Below are positions 22,485-29,583 of a stretch of 37,571 bases of DNA, piece after piece (the stretch's first letter is position 1; each line of letters begins with the position of its first letter). The notes below the pieces were generated by a model that was not told where the DNA came from, did not search any database, and worked only from the letters and a program-made list of their open reading frames with translations. A program made the translations under genes and the position numbers. Origin of the DNA: an uncultured archaeon (GTDB lineage Archaea; Nanobdellota; Nanobdellia; Woesearchaeales; UBA583); assembly GCA_937138345.1 (NCBI GenBank), contig CAKZOW010000117.1:1-37571 (forward strand). The letters are read 5' to 3'.

Positions 22485-23750
22485 TTAATCCCATAGTCTA
22501 TAACTAGGAATACGTTTAACAATATTCAAATCCACTCTCCCTACTTCTTTACCTTTGTAATCTGTAATGATTTGAGCTTTCTCTAACCATCTTTCTTCGT
22601 AGGTATCTTTAGTAACAATTATAAATACTTTTCCTACTTTACCATGTACGTACCTCCTCAGCCTCCCGAGTGATTGTACCAAGACTGTATTAGATTTACC
22701 AGATAGGAATATTACTAAAGTATCAATTCCTTCTAAAGTAACTCCTCTTTGTAGTCTTTTTGACGACCCTAGTATAATGCTTTCAGCTTTATCGAATTCT
22801 TCTAACCAGTCAGAAACTTCTTTAACCTTTACCCTCTTAGTCCTTTTAGGATTAGATTTCAAAGGAACTCTTTTGTAGACCTCTTCAGCTACAGGTATTC
22901 CCATCTCTCTTAGGCTTTCATTCCTAGGAGCAAAGAACAATACTTTCCTACCTTTGAGTATTTCGACTAACTTCTTTCCAACATATATCTTGGATGGCTG
23001 TGTGTACAAGAATCTTGGTAATATCATTTGAAACACATTAGTCTTGAATCCTTGCTCTACTGTAGGAAGTCTTGCTAATTTATTCCAAAAATCCCAGTAT
23101 TCTTTTTCCGATCCAAACCACGGAGGTTTAGCCGGAGTATTCTTTGTTGCTTTTTTACCTTTAGTTATCTGTACTTGTGTTTTGTCAGATAACTTGTGAT
23201 AAATAATTGTAGTTTCGATAGGACTTAATAATCCTATTTCTAATGCCCATGCTGCCGTCCTTGAAAATATAACAGGTAAAAACATATTAAACATTTGACC
23301 TTTATTCACATTCTTAGTGACCTTCTTTTGTCTAGTAAAGAAATCTGGCTGATAAGTATCTTCTTCTACTTCGTATAAGTTCTTAGTAGCCATTAAAGTT
23401 CCAGTAAATCCTAGTATTTTCACACCATGTTTTAGAAAACCTAGGAATTTACTATACTTGCCTGTTAAACCTGCTTCTATTTCGTCGCAGCAAATCATCT
23501 TAGGAGCTGGTTTTAAACCTTCTACATACTGATTATAATACTTTGGCGCAATATTATAGGAGTAGAATTTTAAATCCACTAGAGCTAAGATATCATGTCC
23601 AAAAATCTCTTGGAACTTAGGGATCTCATCTTTAAAAAAGGTTTTCTTACGTGCTTTAACTTCCTCAGCTAAAATCCATACTTCATCACCTTGATTTAAA
23701 ACTCCATCCTCCAAGGCTTGTATAATCATACGTAGAAGGACGAAGGATTT
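22485..23750 (-). CDS. SF2 DNA/RNA helicase, exon 2
   Basis: The C-terminal 421 residues of a 461-aa SF2 helicase. The track ORF begins at an internal Met, but the reading frame extends upstream as KSFVLLR to 23750, completing the Walker A begun in exon 1 (ATGLG|KS). Seen here: DEIE (129-132 of the whole protein) as motif II, GFTGTLMAT (154-162) as motif III, and QSLGRLRR (399-406) as motif VI. This ORF alone could not bind ATP, so splicing is required for activity. The family includes phage UvsW-like helicases that remodel forks and recombination intermediates. Confidence 0.85.
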   Translation of the reverse strand, partial: KSFVLLRMIIQALEDGVLNQGDEVWILAEEVKARKKTFFKDEIPKFQEIFGHDILALVDLKFYSYNIAPKYYNQYVEGLKPAPKMICCDEIEAGLTGKYSKFLGFLKHGVKILGFTGTLMATKNLYEVEEDTYQPDFFTRQKKVTKNVNKGQMFNMFLPVIFSRTAAWALEIGLLSPIETTIIYHKLSDKTQVQITKGKKATKNTPAKPPWFGSEKEYWDFWNKLARLPTVEQGFKTNVFQMILPRFLYTQPSKIYVGKKLVEILKGRKVLFFAPRNESLREMGIPVAEEVYKRVPLKSNPKRTKRVKVKEVSDWLEEFDKAESIILGSSKRLQRGVTLEGIDTLVIFLSGKSNTVLVQSLGRLRRYVHGKVGKVFIIVTKDTYEERWLEKAQIITDYKGKEVGRVDLNIVKRIPSYRLWD

Positions 23751-23891
23751 CAGTTTTGTTAGCGTAAAGGCTTTTTATCCTCTACTTCTTACACTTCATA
23801 TTCGTGCAAGCTCGGCATACGTTTTCACCTACATCTTAATGTTTAGGTGCTGCGGACTCTTGGATGTTGATAAAAATCTTATCAAGTAAAG

Positions 23892-24503
23892 TTAATTCTT
23901 TACGATTATATTCCTAAGAGAATATCTGTCAACAGCTTTTCTTACAGCCTTATCAGAAACGTTAAGGATTTTTGCTATTTCTCTAAAAGAGAGATTTTTC
24001 TGTAATAAAAATTTTAACTGTTGCTCAGAAATTTTAGAATGCTTTGTAAGTTTATGAGATTTTTTTCTACAAGGTATTTTATTTAACTTTAAAATTTTAC
24101 CAATTGTAGAATGAGAAACATTACATAAATTTGCAATATCTCTTTGAGAAAACCCTTGTTTATACATAATTATCACAATAGGATGGCATAATTCTAAGGA
24201 TGGTTTTCTACTTTGAGTTCCACCTTTATTTAAATTATATCCTTTACTAAAAGAAGAGTATTTATTAATATAGTATTCTTCTTTTTCGTTTAAATTTTCT
24301 ATTGTGCATTTTTCTAAAATTTCATAAAAAAATTTGTCTTTACCATATTTTTTAATAGCTCTACTAATAGCCTGTTTCCTGTTACTTTTTAAACACTTTA
24401 AATGTTGTTTAAATCTAACCTCAACAGGTTGAATAGTCTGCCCAATATAAACTTTATTGTTTACACTATTTTTAATTATATAGATATATCCAAATTTTTT
24501 CAT
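23892..24503 (-). CDS. GIY-YIG homing endonuclease in the helicase intron
   Basis: A 203-aa protein: GYIYIIKNSVNNKVYIGQT (residues 5-23) is the GIY...YIG strand pair, R30 lies in the next helix, and the catalytic Glu is likely in NEKEEYYINKY. SKGYNLNKGG closes the nuclease domain at about 96. Two helix-turn-helix-like units follow (SQRDIANLCNVSHSTIGKIL; SFREIAKILNVSDKAVRKAV). It is encoded in the same sense as the host gene, probably in a peripheral loop of the ribozyme, as I-TevI is in the T4 td intron. It would promote intron spread by cutting intronless alleles. Confidence 0.9.
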   Translation of the reverse strand: MKKFGYIYIIKNSVNNKVYIGQTIQPVEVRFKQHLKCLKSNRKQAISRAIKKYGKDKFFYEILEKCTIENLNEKEEYYINKYSSFSKGYNLNKGGTQSRKPSLELCHPIVIIMYKQGFSQRDIANLCNVSHSTIGKILKLNKIPCRKKSHKLTKHSKISEQQLKFLLQKNLSFREIAKILNVSDKAVRKAVDRYSLRNIIVKN

Positions 24504-24582
24504 AATATTTTTTAGGTTTCACCATCTATGCTCTGCCCTTGAATAACCTGTTACAGTCATTCTTCAGTTCAAGTTAGGAATC

Positions 24583-25437
24583 TCACCCTCCTTGCTTAAT
24601 TCCGCAGTAATAATTCTTCAAGTTTCCTTGATGAACGGCAATTTTCTGGTATATTTCATATTTTCTATCTAAATGTATTGTAGAATCTTGGTATAAATAA
24701 TTTAAAATGTTTATTACTCGATGTCTTCCTCCTGTATTAAAACTATAAGAACATTGGTTCCTATGTCTGTCAAATAGTTTAGTATTAATATTAAATATTT
24801 TCTGAATATTTAATAACACATCTTTCGTACCTTTTAAAGCATATCTAAAGTCTAATAAATCTAGTCTAGGTTTTCCATTACGTTTGTTCAATTCTTTTTG
24901 TTTATAAGTATAAAGATTGAAAGAACCATCTCCATCTGTATAACCTCTTATGAAGTGTTTATGTAATTCTTCTTTCAAGTACTTAGGATAAGTCAAAATA
25001 CATGATTTTCTAGGTACAATACCTAAATCAGAAAACCTTTGGCTTAAAGACTTAGCACGGAAAGCTAATCTACATCTGTAGTAAGTTTTACCTTTACACT
25101 TTACAGGTTGTTTATCAACTATGTTTCCAGTATAATTAATAAACTTAGCAAACTTATGTAAATGTCCTGAATCAGTACTTTTTAAAGACAATTCAAATTC
25201 ACCACCATCTGATATATAACCATCCGCATAAATAAACCCTAACCAATAAGCATCCTCTTCTGTTTCTATGGTTTGGAACAAATCCTCCCTGACTCTCAGT
25301 AAATTTTGCTTATTTACTATTTCTATACCGTTTTCTCTAACTATCTTAGTAGCTTTCCATCTGCTAATATTTAAAGTATTTCCTATTTTTGTTAAGGAAA
25401 TACCATCTGCATACATTTTTAATATCTTTTCTTCCAT
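24583..25437 (-). CDS. LAGLIDADG homing endonuclease in the helicase intron
   Basis: A 284-aa protein starting 41 nt into the intron. The N-terminal 40 residues form an HTH (GISLTKIGNTLNISRWKATKIV). AYWLGFIYADGYIS (about 58-71) and HFIRGYTDGDGSFN (about 158-171) are the two LAGLIDADG helices with their acidic catalytic ends. This makes it a monomeric double-motif enzyme. It is the second endonuclease in the same intron, from a family unrelated to the GIY-YIG gene downstream. Homing or maturase roles are both known for the family. Confidence 0.9.
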   Translation of the reverse strand: MEEKILKMYADGISLTKIGNTLNISRWKATKIVRENGIEIVNKQNLLRVREDLFQTIETEEDAYWLGFIYADGYISDGGEFELSLKSTDSGHLHKFAKFINYTGNIVDKQPVKCKGKTYYRCRLAFRAKSLSQRFSDLGIVPRKSCILTYPKYLKEELHKHFIRGYTDGDGSFNLYTYKQKELNKRNGKPRLDLLDFRYALKGTKDVLLNIQKIFNINTKLFDRHRNQCSYSFNTGGRHRVINILNYLYQDSTIHLDRKYEIYQKIAVHQGNLKNYYCGIKQGG

Positions 25438-25478
25438 ACTATAAGGTATGAAAGAAATATGAATTATACAAATCTATT

Positions 25479-25598
25479 ACCTAGTCCTGTCGCCATTTGT
25501 ATAGTACCTACATACTCATTTGCTTTAGCTGCTTGTACAGCTTCTTCTTGCATCTGGTTAAGTAGGACTATTCTCTTCTTTGGATCTAACTTACTCAT
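25479..25598 (-). CDS. SF2 helicase, exon 1 (N-terminus to mid-Walker A)
   Basis: A 40-codon exon from the ATG at 25598, missed by the ORF track. It reads MSKLDPKKRIVLLNQMQEEA... and ends EYVGTIQMATGLG, five residues into a Walker A motif that only becomes complete when joined to KSFVLLR of exon 2. Without splicing translation would stop four codons into the intron. The ATG overlaps the stop of the upstream 61-aa gene by 8 nt, the usual arrangement. Joined exons give 1386 nt, in frame, 461 aa. Confidence 0.85.
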
Positions 25599-25776
25599 AA
25601 GTTATTATTGTTCTATTAGTTGCAGGATCATGAAAACATTCTTTAACATCTGACTCAAAGATATTGATTGTATCTTGGATACTCTCTTTATCATGATCGT
25701 TGTTGTAGTCTGCTTGTATTCTATACAGGATTGCTATTATTTCTTCTCTCATATTCTCATATTTAACGTATTTCAT
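25591..25776 (-). CDS. small protein, 61 aa
   Basis: The track start at 25785 is a GTG; the ATG at 25776 (MKYVKYENMREEIIAILYRI) is preferred, with a 14-nt overlap with the upstream gene. The protein is charged and helical, ending HDPATNRTIITYE. It lies immediately before helicase exon 1 with an 8-nt overlap, so the two are co-translated. Function unknown. Confidence 0.55.
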   Translation of the reverse strand: MKYVKYENMREEIIAILYRIQADYNNDHDKESIQDTINIFESDVKECFHDPATNRTIITYE

Positions 25777-25918
25777 AGTACTCACCTGTTTCAGGTTCTA
25801 TTCCTTCTTGTTCTAAGGCTTCATCTATATTCTCCTCAGATAAATTATACATAATATCTCCCCTACTATCCTGTGATAATAGGTATGTTCTAATCTCGTC
25901 TACTGTGTAACTTTTCAT
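25763..25918 (-). CDS. small acidic protein, 51 aa
   Basis: Absent from the ORF track. Minus strand ATG at 25918 reads MKSYTVDEIRTYLLSQDSRG and ends ETGEYYEIR. The start overlaps the TGA of the 70-aa gene (ATGA). The sequence is acidic with two predicted helices (VDEIRTYLLSQ, EENIDEALEQEG). No family recognised. It fills the gap between two accepted genes. Confidence 0.65.
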   Translation of the reverse strand: MKSYTVDEIRTYLLSQDSRGDIMYNLSEENIDEALEQEGIEPETGEYYEIR

Positions 25919-26127
25919 ATTGTTGGTATTTTGAAATAAAGAATATTTTTTCTATAAGCAGTTTTAACACCATGTTTATTAAACATTCTGTTATCTGTAC
26001 CATTTTTAAAAATCCTAGTAGTATAAACTATTCTAGAAAGTCTTATTTCTGCTCTATAATAAGTACCTTCTTCTGGAACAGTTTGAGTATAACCTAATTC
26101 TTTCAGTTGTCTAATTTTCTCTTCCAT
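25915..26127 (-). CDS. hypothetical protein, 70 aa
   Basis: A small basic protein, MEEKIRQLKELGYTQTVPEEGTYYRAEIRLSRIVYTTRIF..., with a short N-terminal helix and then three or four strands ending ILYFKIPTI. Looks like a compact alpha/beta fold of unknown role. The start overlaps the 100-aa gene upstream by 17 nt and the stop overlaps the 51-aa gene by ATGA. Confidence 0.6.
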   Translation of the reverse strand: MEEKIRQLKELGYTQTVPEEGTYYRAEIRLSRIVYTTRIFKNGTDNRMFNKHGVKTAYRKNILYFKIPTI

Positions 26128-26413
26128 GTTTTATATTTTTTAATACTTGTAAATCTCTGTCAGATAAGTAAGTAACTTTACCGTTTACCATAATATCTCC
26201 GCAAGATAAACAAAGATTAATTCTAGTTCCTTCATGTAAAATAACATCTCTATAAATTGAGAGACATCTAGAAGGTAAACCTTTTTCAAGATTATTAAAA
26301 ATATCCTTAATTAGATTTACTTTAGTTTTATCTAAAGGTATTTCATCATTAGAGCTTCTTAAATTATCTACGTTTAAATCACTAATATCGTTTTCTGAAC
26401 TATACCATTTCAT
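26111..26413 (-). CDS. hypothetical protein, 100 aa
   Basis: An acidic N-terminal half (MKWYSSENDISDLNVDNLRSSNDE) is followed by a helical stretch and a single CLSCGD motif near residue 67. This is half of a zinc-ribbon pattern and on its own does not prove metal binding. It lies 12 nt downstream of the polymerase stop and is probably transcribed with it. Function unknown. Confidence 0.55.
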   Translation of the reverse strand: MKWYSSENDISDLNVDNLRSSNDEIPLDKTKVNLIKDIFNNLEKGLPSRCLSIYRDVILHEGTRINLCLSCGDIMVNGKVTYLSDRDLQVLKNIKHGREN

Positions 26414-26425
26414 ATTTAATTGTTT

Positions 26426-26692
26426 TTAATGACATTCACTCCAATCCGTCCCGATTACAGCATCAGCTTCCATAGAAAATAAACCGCTTTTAAGCCACTT
26501 ATTTCCTTCTTCAACCATACAGTCTTCCATAACTTGTTTATAAATATTTTCTTTACCTTTTACAACTTCCATAAGTATTTCATCATAAGGACTGTTACTT
26601 ATTCTAGCTTTCCATAAATCACCTTTTTTCACTATAACTTTAAATAAAGCTATTAAAGCTGATTTTGTTTGAAAAGCTGCTGTACTTTGTGC
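26426..26692 (-). CDS. family A DNA polymerase, exon 3 (palm C-terminus)
   Basis: The last 88 residues (603-690) of the polymerase, reading AQSTAAFQTKSALIALF... and ending VIGTDWSECH. ISNSPYDEILME carries motif C, which normally reads HDE; here Tyr638 replaces the His, while the catalytic Asp639 and Glu640 remain. The first residue follows the intron end (AAAATTG|GCACAAAGT), and joining to exon 2 gives LNNPAQSTAAF, the expected sequence of this family. The track ORF begins one codon early at an intron TTG. Confidence 0.85.
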   Translation of the reverse strand, partial: AQSTAAFQTKSALIALFKVIVKKGDLWKARISNSPYDEILMEVVKGKENIYKQVMEDCMVEEGNKWLKSGLFSMEADAVIGTDWSECH

Positions 26693-27927
26693 CAATTTTT
26701 TTTGTTATCCTAAGCGAGTTTACCACTTAGTTCTTATACTTTACTATTGTATAAGTTCGGACTATATCATCACCTTGTTCAAAACATCTAAATATATTTT
26801 ATATTTACATTTTAAATAAAAAGGACAAATACTATACATATTTTTAAAAAACAATTCTGAATTATTTCTTTTTGTTAATACTAACTTAGGAATACCTTTA
26901 TTGTAGTTTTGTACTTTAAATCTAAATCCTAAATGAGTTTTAATATGTAGTTGTAATTTTGTTAAAAATTCAGAAGAATAATTACATATTCTATAAGTAA
27001 GGGCTACTCTATATCCAAATTTGGATTTTTGAAAGTAAACTCCACCATCTCCATCCATCATTCCACATAATAAACAGTACAAATTGTTTTTATTAGTAGG
27101 TAAAATTAATGAAGATAAATTATAAGTTTTTCCTTTTTCGGGAATACCCAAATTTAGTAATTTTTCTTTTAAATTTTTATCATTAAATATAAGTGAGTAA
27201 AAATCATTATACTTTCTTATATTATTATGTCCTCCTGTATTTGCTAATTTATTTAATAATTCTTTAGCTCCTATATTTTTAATTACAATAGCCATAGAAT
27301 TTTTCCCTTTAAAGCATCCATCTGTTATGAATAATCCTAAAAAATAGTAAAATTCCTTTTCATATTTTTTAGAAGTATAAAACGCTGCATTAACTTTATT
27401 TATCTTATAATATTCGCAAGTATTTCTTTTGATGTTATATTTGTTTAGTAAACATCTAAATTCAGATAAAGTTAGGTCTAATTCTTTTGCAGATTTTTCC
27501 CATGTTTTATCTTTAATAAATTCTTCTAAAAATTCTTTTGAATATAACTTTAATAAAAAATTAGCTTGGGTAAATCCTGATTTATACATTTCATATTTTA
27601 TTTTTTTATAAGACATATTATACTTTTTTTCTAATTCTTTAGCATGATACCTTTTTATATAATAGTCATAAAATATATTATTGTATAAATCAATATTTAA
27701 TTTTGTTTTTAAAGGCGTTGGACGCTCGTGGAGAAGATTATTGATTAGTGTTCTCACTTCTCTAGTCTCTGAACTTTGTTTGTTACTTATTTTATTCATA
27801 CTGTGAATATAAGAATAAAATACCACTTTCACAAACCTTAGCTGCTGATTAACCTAATTATTAGCGGCTTTCCAGCAATTCATCCAATTTTTCAATACAT
27901 ATCACTATGTAAAGCCCCACACATTTT
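26693..27927 (-). ncRNA. group I homing intron B in the polymerase gene
   Basis: A 1235-nt intron. The 5' exon ends AACCCU, and CCCU pairs with GGGG 9 nt into the intron, giving the U-G pair typical of P1. Core elements in order: P-like AATTGCTGGAAA (27869-27880), Q-like AATCAGCAGC (27841-27850), R-like AGTTCAGAGACTAGA (27761-27775) and S-like GATGATATAGTCC (26759-26771), where GACTA of R can pair with TAGTC of S as P7. A CTTATAC/GTATAAG hairpin follows S and the intron ends in ...GATAACAAAAAAAATTG. The endonuclease gene lies in the P8 loop and overlaps R and S. Confidence 0.88.
26762..27832 (-). CDS. LAGLIDADG homing endonuclease in polymerase intron B
   Basis: A 356-aa frame with two LAGLIDADG helices: FYYFLGLFITDGCF (about 162-175) and YCLLCGMMDGDGGV (about 246-259). 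An N-terminal region of about 140 residues has HTH-like units. The first codons of the frame run through the R strand of the ribozyme core (SSETREV is read from AGTTCAGAGACTAGA), so the true start may be one of the internal Met codons. The stop codon TAG is part of the S strand (GATATAGTCC). Coding and catalytic RNA therefore share sequence at both ends. Confidence 0.85.
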   Translation of the reverse strand: MKVVFYSYIHSMNKISNKQSSETREVRTLINNLLHERPTPLKTKLNIDLYNNIFYDYYIKRYHAKELEKKYNMSYKKIKYEMYKSGFTQANFLLKLYSKEFLEEFIKDKTWEKSAKELDLTLSEFRCLLNKYNIKRNTCEYYKINKVNAAFYTSKKYEKEFYYFLGLFITDGCFKGKNSMAIVIKNIGAKELLNKLANTGGHNNIRKYNDFYSLIFNDKNLKEKLLNLGIPEKGKTYNLSSLILPTNKNNLYCLLCGMMDGDGGVYFQKSKFGYRVALTYRICNYSSEFLTKLQLHIKTHLGFRFKVQNYNKGIPKLVLTKRNNSELFFKNMYSICPFYLKCKYKIYLDVLNKVMI

Positions 27928-28402
27928 AGGGTTATTTAAGCAAATTTTAAAATACTCTGACTTTAATTTTGCAAATCTACTAATATCTTGTCTAGATTCT
28001 TCGTACACTCTATAGGATTTTCTTTGCATATAGCGACCCATGTTATTGTGTATTTCTAAGTCTTTTTCAGATAATTCTTCATTGTTATCTAATTTCTCGT
28101 TTAACTCAAACCGTTTCTTAGCAATTTTTTTACCTTCCATGTAATCATCCCAGAAGTCACTATCTAAAGTATCATACCATCTTTCAAGATCTTTAAAATC
28201 GTTGAAGTTAGATAAATACAATTTAAACCCGGCTGCACTTTCTACATAACCTTTTTCCTTAGCTATTTCTAACTTTTTTGCTCCCCAAGTATAAATACCT
28301 TCATGTAATTCTTTAAATCCAATTTCCATCTCCATACATCTGTCTAAAGGAATTCCTTCATTCTTATGGATTGTCCACCCACTACCTCCGTATTGGAATG
28401 CA
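27928..28402 (-). CDS. family A DNA polymerase, exon 2
   Basis: Residues 445-602 of the polymerase. The exon begins inside motif B: after joining, RQDAKSPRFAFQYGGSGWTI gives Lys440, seven residues, then Tyr448, the same spacing as in E. coli Pol I and T7 polymerase. It continues through GFKELHEGIYTWGAKKLEIA and ends at KICLNNP. The track ORF (27892-28335) starts at an internal Met and runs on into intron B. No ORF-internal defect was seen. Confidence 0.87.
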
Positions 28403-29583
28403 CGATTTTGTTATCGTAAAAGCTCTTTATCTTTTACTTCTATATGTCACCATATAGTCCAGACTATATCATCATCTCATTGAGATGTACTGCGCTCGTG
28501 TTACTTTACTATCTTCAGCTTAACCTGTTCAGACTCCATGTATTAGTCGTTGCACCTTCACAATATTTCTATTGAGCTTGGCTCAGAATTATCTCAAACG
28601 CTTGAGACTTCCTCTGAATTCACAGTATATTTTTTACTACTCATCGCTGAATAGCTGGTCTAATATTTGTTTTTTCCTAGGTAAATACCATTTACCGCAA
28701 TTAGTATATATTAGATTATAAAATGCTTTAAGAGTTTCCCTACTAGTTATCCTTAGTCTGTAGTAAGTTTTTTCTTGGTACAAAGTAGTTTTAATAGAAT
28801 TAATTGCTAAATAATTCTGTAACTGTATTATGAAATCTTTACTAGCACAAACAAATCCAGCCTCATATCTGGTATATTTGCTTTTAGCTGTAGTTTTTCT
28901 AACATGACCATCTCCTTCGAAAAATCCTCTTACAAATTCTGGTGTAAATAAACTATCTTTCACTTTAAGAGTATATGTTTTATTAGGAGTAAACCCTAAT
29001 CCTCTCATATAAGTGTTAAATTCCTTAGAACCTATACTAAGCTGATACATATCTTTTGTAAGTTTCTCAGTATGATATTTTTTAGCATGAGGAAATATAC
29101 TTAAAAAATTGTCTACCACTATTTCATCTGTTATAGATAAACTAGTACCATATCCTTTTTTATTAACATTACCGTCAGCCGCAATCCAACCTAAAAAATA
29201 TCTAAATTCTTTAGATTGTAAATCTGCACCAATATTCTTCAAAAGTGTATGCTCTTTCCAACCAGATCCTTTTTTTTCTAAACCTAGTTTTTTAGCTGTC
29301 AGTCTTACAGTATCATCTGATATATTTAAATACTTTGCTATGTCTTTATTAGACATTTTATAATAGTTAGTTTTTATAAAATCCGATGAACCTTCTTTTA
29401 AATGAAGTGACCCATGTTTTTTATAAACTCCTGCTTCTTTAAGTATCTTAGTTACTTTACTATAACTTAGTGAATACTTAACCTGAATGTCTTTCACAAA
29501 CATTCTATTTTTATAATCAATTATTAATTGTTCCATACCTAAAGATAAAACTTTAGTACGAAATAAACAAATACTTTAAGTTA
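28403..29583 (-). ncRNA. group I homing intron A in the polymerase gene (td-like)
   Basis: A 1181-nt intron inside motif B. Core elements lie after the endonuclease ORF: P-like AATTCAGAGGAAGTC (28606-28620), Q-like AATTCTGAGCCAAGCTC (28574-28590), R GGTGCAACGACTA (28544-28556) and S GATGATATAGTC (28462-28473), with CGACTA and ATAGTC as P7. The following hairpin CTATATGGTGACATATAG has the same GGTGACA loop as the P9 hairpin of the T4 td intron as I remember it, pointing to subgroup IA. The best splice choice is AGGTT|TAACTT...AAATCG|TGCATT, giving U at the 5' exon end and G at the intron end. Confidence 0.9.
28637..29536 (-). CDS. LAGLIDADG homing endonuclease in polymerase intron A
   Basis: A 299-aa protein starting 47 nt into the intron, in a 5' peripheral loop. 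The N-terminal 85 residues hold two HTH-like units (KDIQVKYSLSYSKVTKIL; NKDIAKYLNISDDTVRLTAK). FRYFLGWIAADGNV (about 111-124) and EFVRGFFEGDGHV (about 197-209) are the two LAGLIDADG helices. A C-terminal NLIYTNCGKWYLPRKK segment resembles other phage and chloroplast enzymes of this type. It likely cuts the intronless polymerase gene at motif B. Confidence 0.9.
   Translation of the reverse strand: MEQLIIDYKNRMFVKDIQVKYSLSYSKVTKILKEAGVYKKHGSLHLKEGSSDFIKTNYYKMSNKDIAKYLNISDDTVRLTAKKLGLEKKGSGWKEHTLLKNIGADLQSKEFRYFLGWIAADGNVNKKGYGTSLSITDEIVVDNFLSIFPHAKKYHTEKLTKDMYQLSIGSKEFNTYMRGLGFTPNKTYTLKVKDSLFTPEFVRGFFEGDGHVRKTTAKSKYTRYEAGFVCASKDFIIQLQNYLAINSIKTTLYQEKTYYRLRITSRETLKAFYNLIYTNCGKWYLPRKKQILDQLFSDE

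Larger units (their letters stand above)
23751..25478 (-). ncRNA. group I homing intron in the helicase gene, with two endonuclease ORFs
   Basis: A 1728-nt insertion after codon 40 of the helicase, between the two halves of the Walker A motif. The 5' exon ends in U (CTAGGT) and the intron ends in G (TTTACGCTAACAAAACTG), as in group I introns. The 3' end is nearly the same as that of polymerase intron A. Core-like sequence lies between the two ORFs (24504-24582, with a CTTGAA/TTCAAG stem) and after the second (23751-23891, with an AGAGTCC element followed by a CACCTA/TAGGTG hairpin). I could not assign every core strand. A LAGLIDADG gene occupies the 5' part and a GIY-YIG gene the central part. 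Confidence 0.8.

Noticed and set aside
27892-28335. A separate 147-aa gene as given in the ORF track
   Set aside because: Its frame continues upstream in polymerase sequence (QYGGSGWTIHKNEGIPLDRC) and its last 11 residues are intron B; it is polymerase exon 2.
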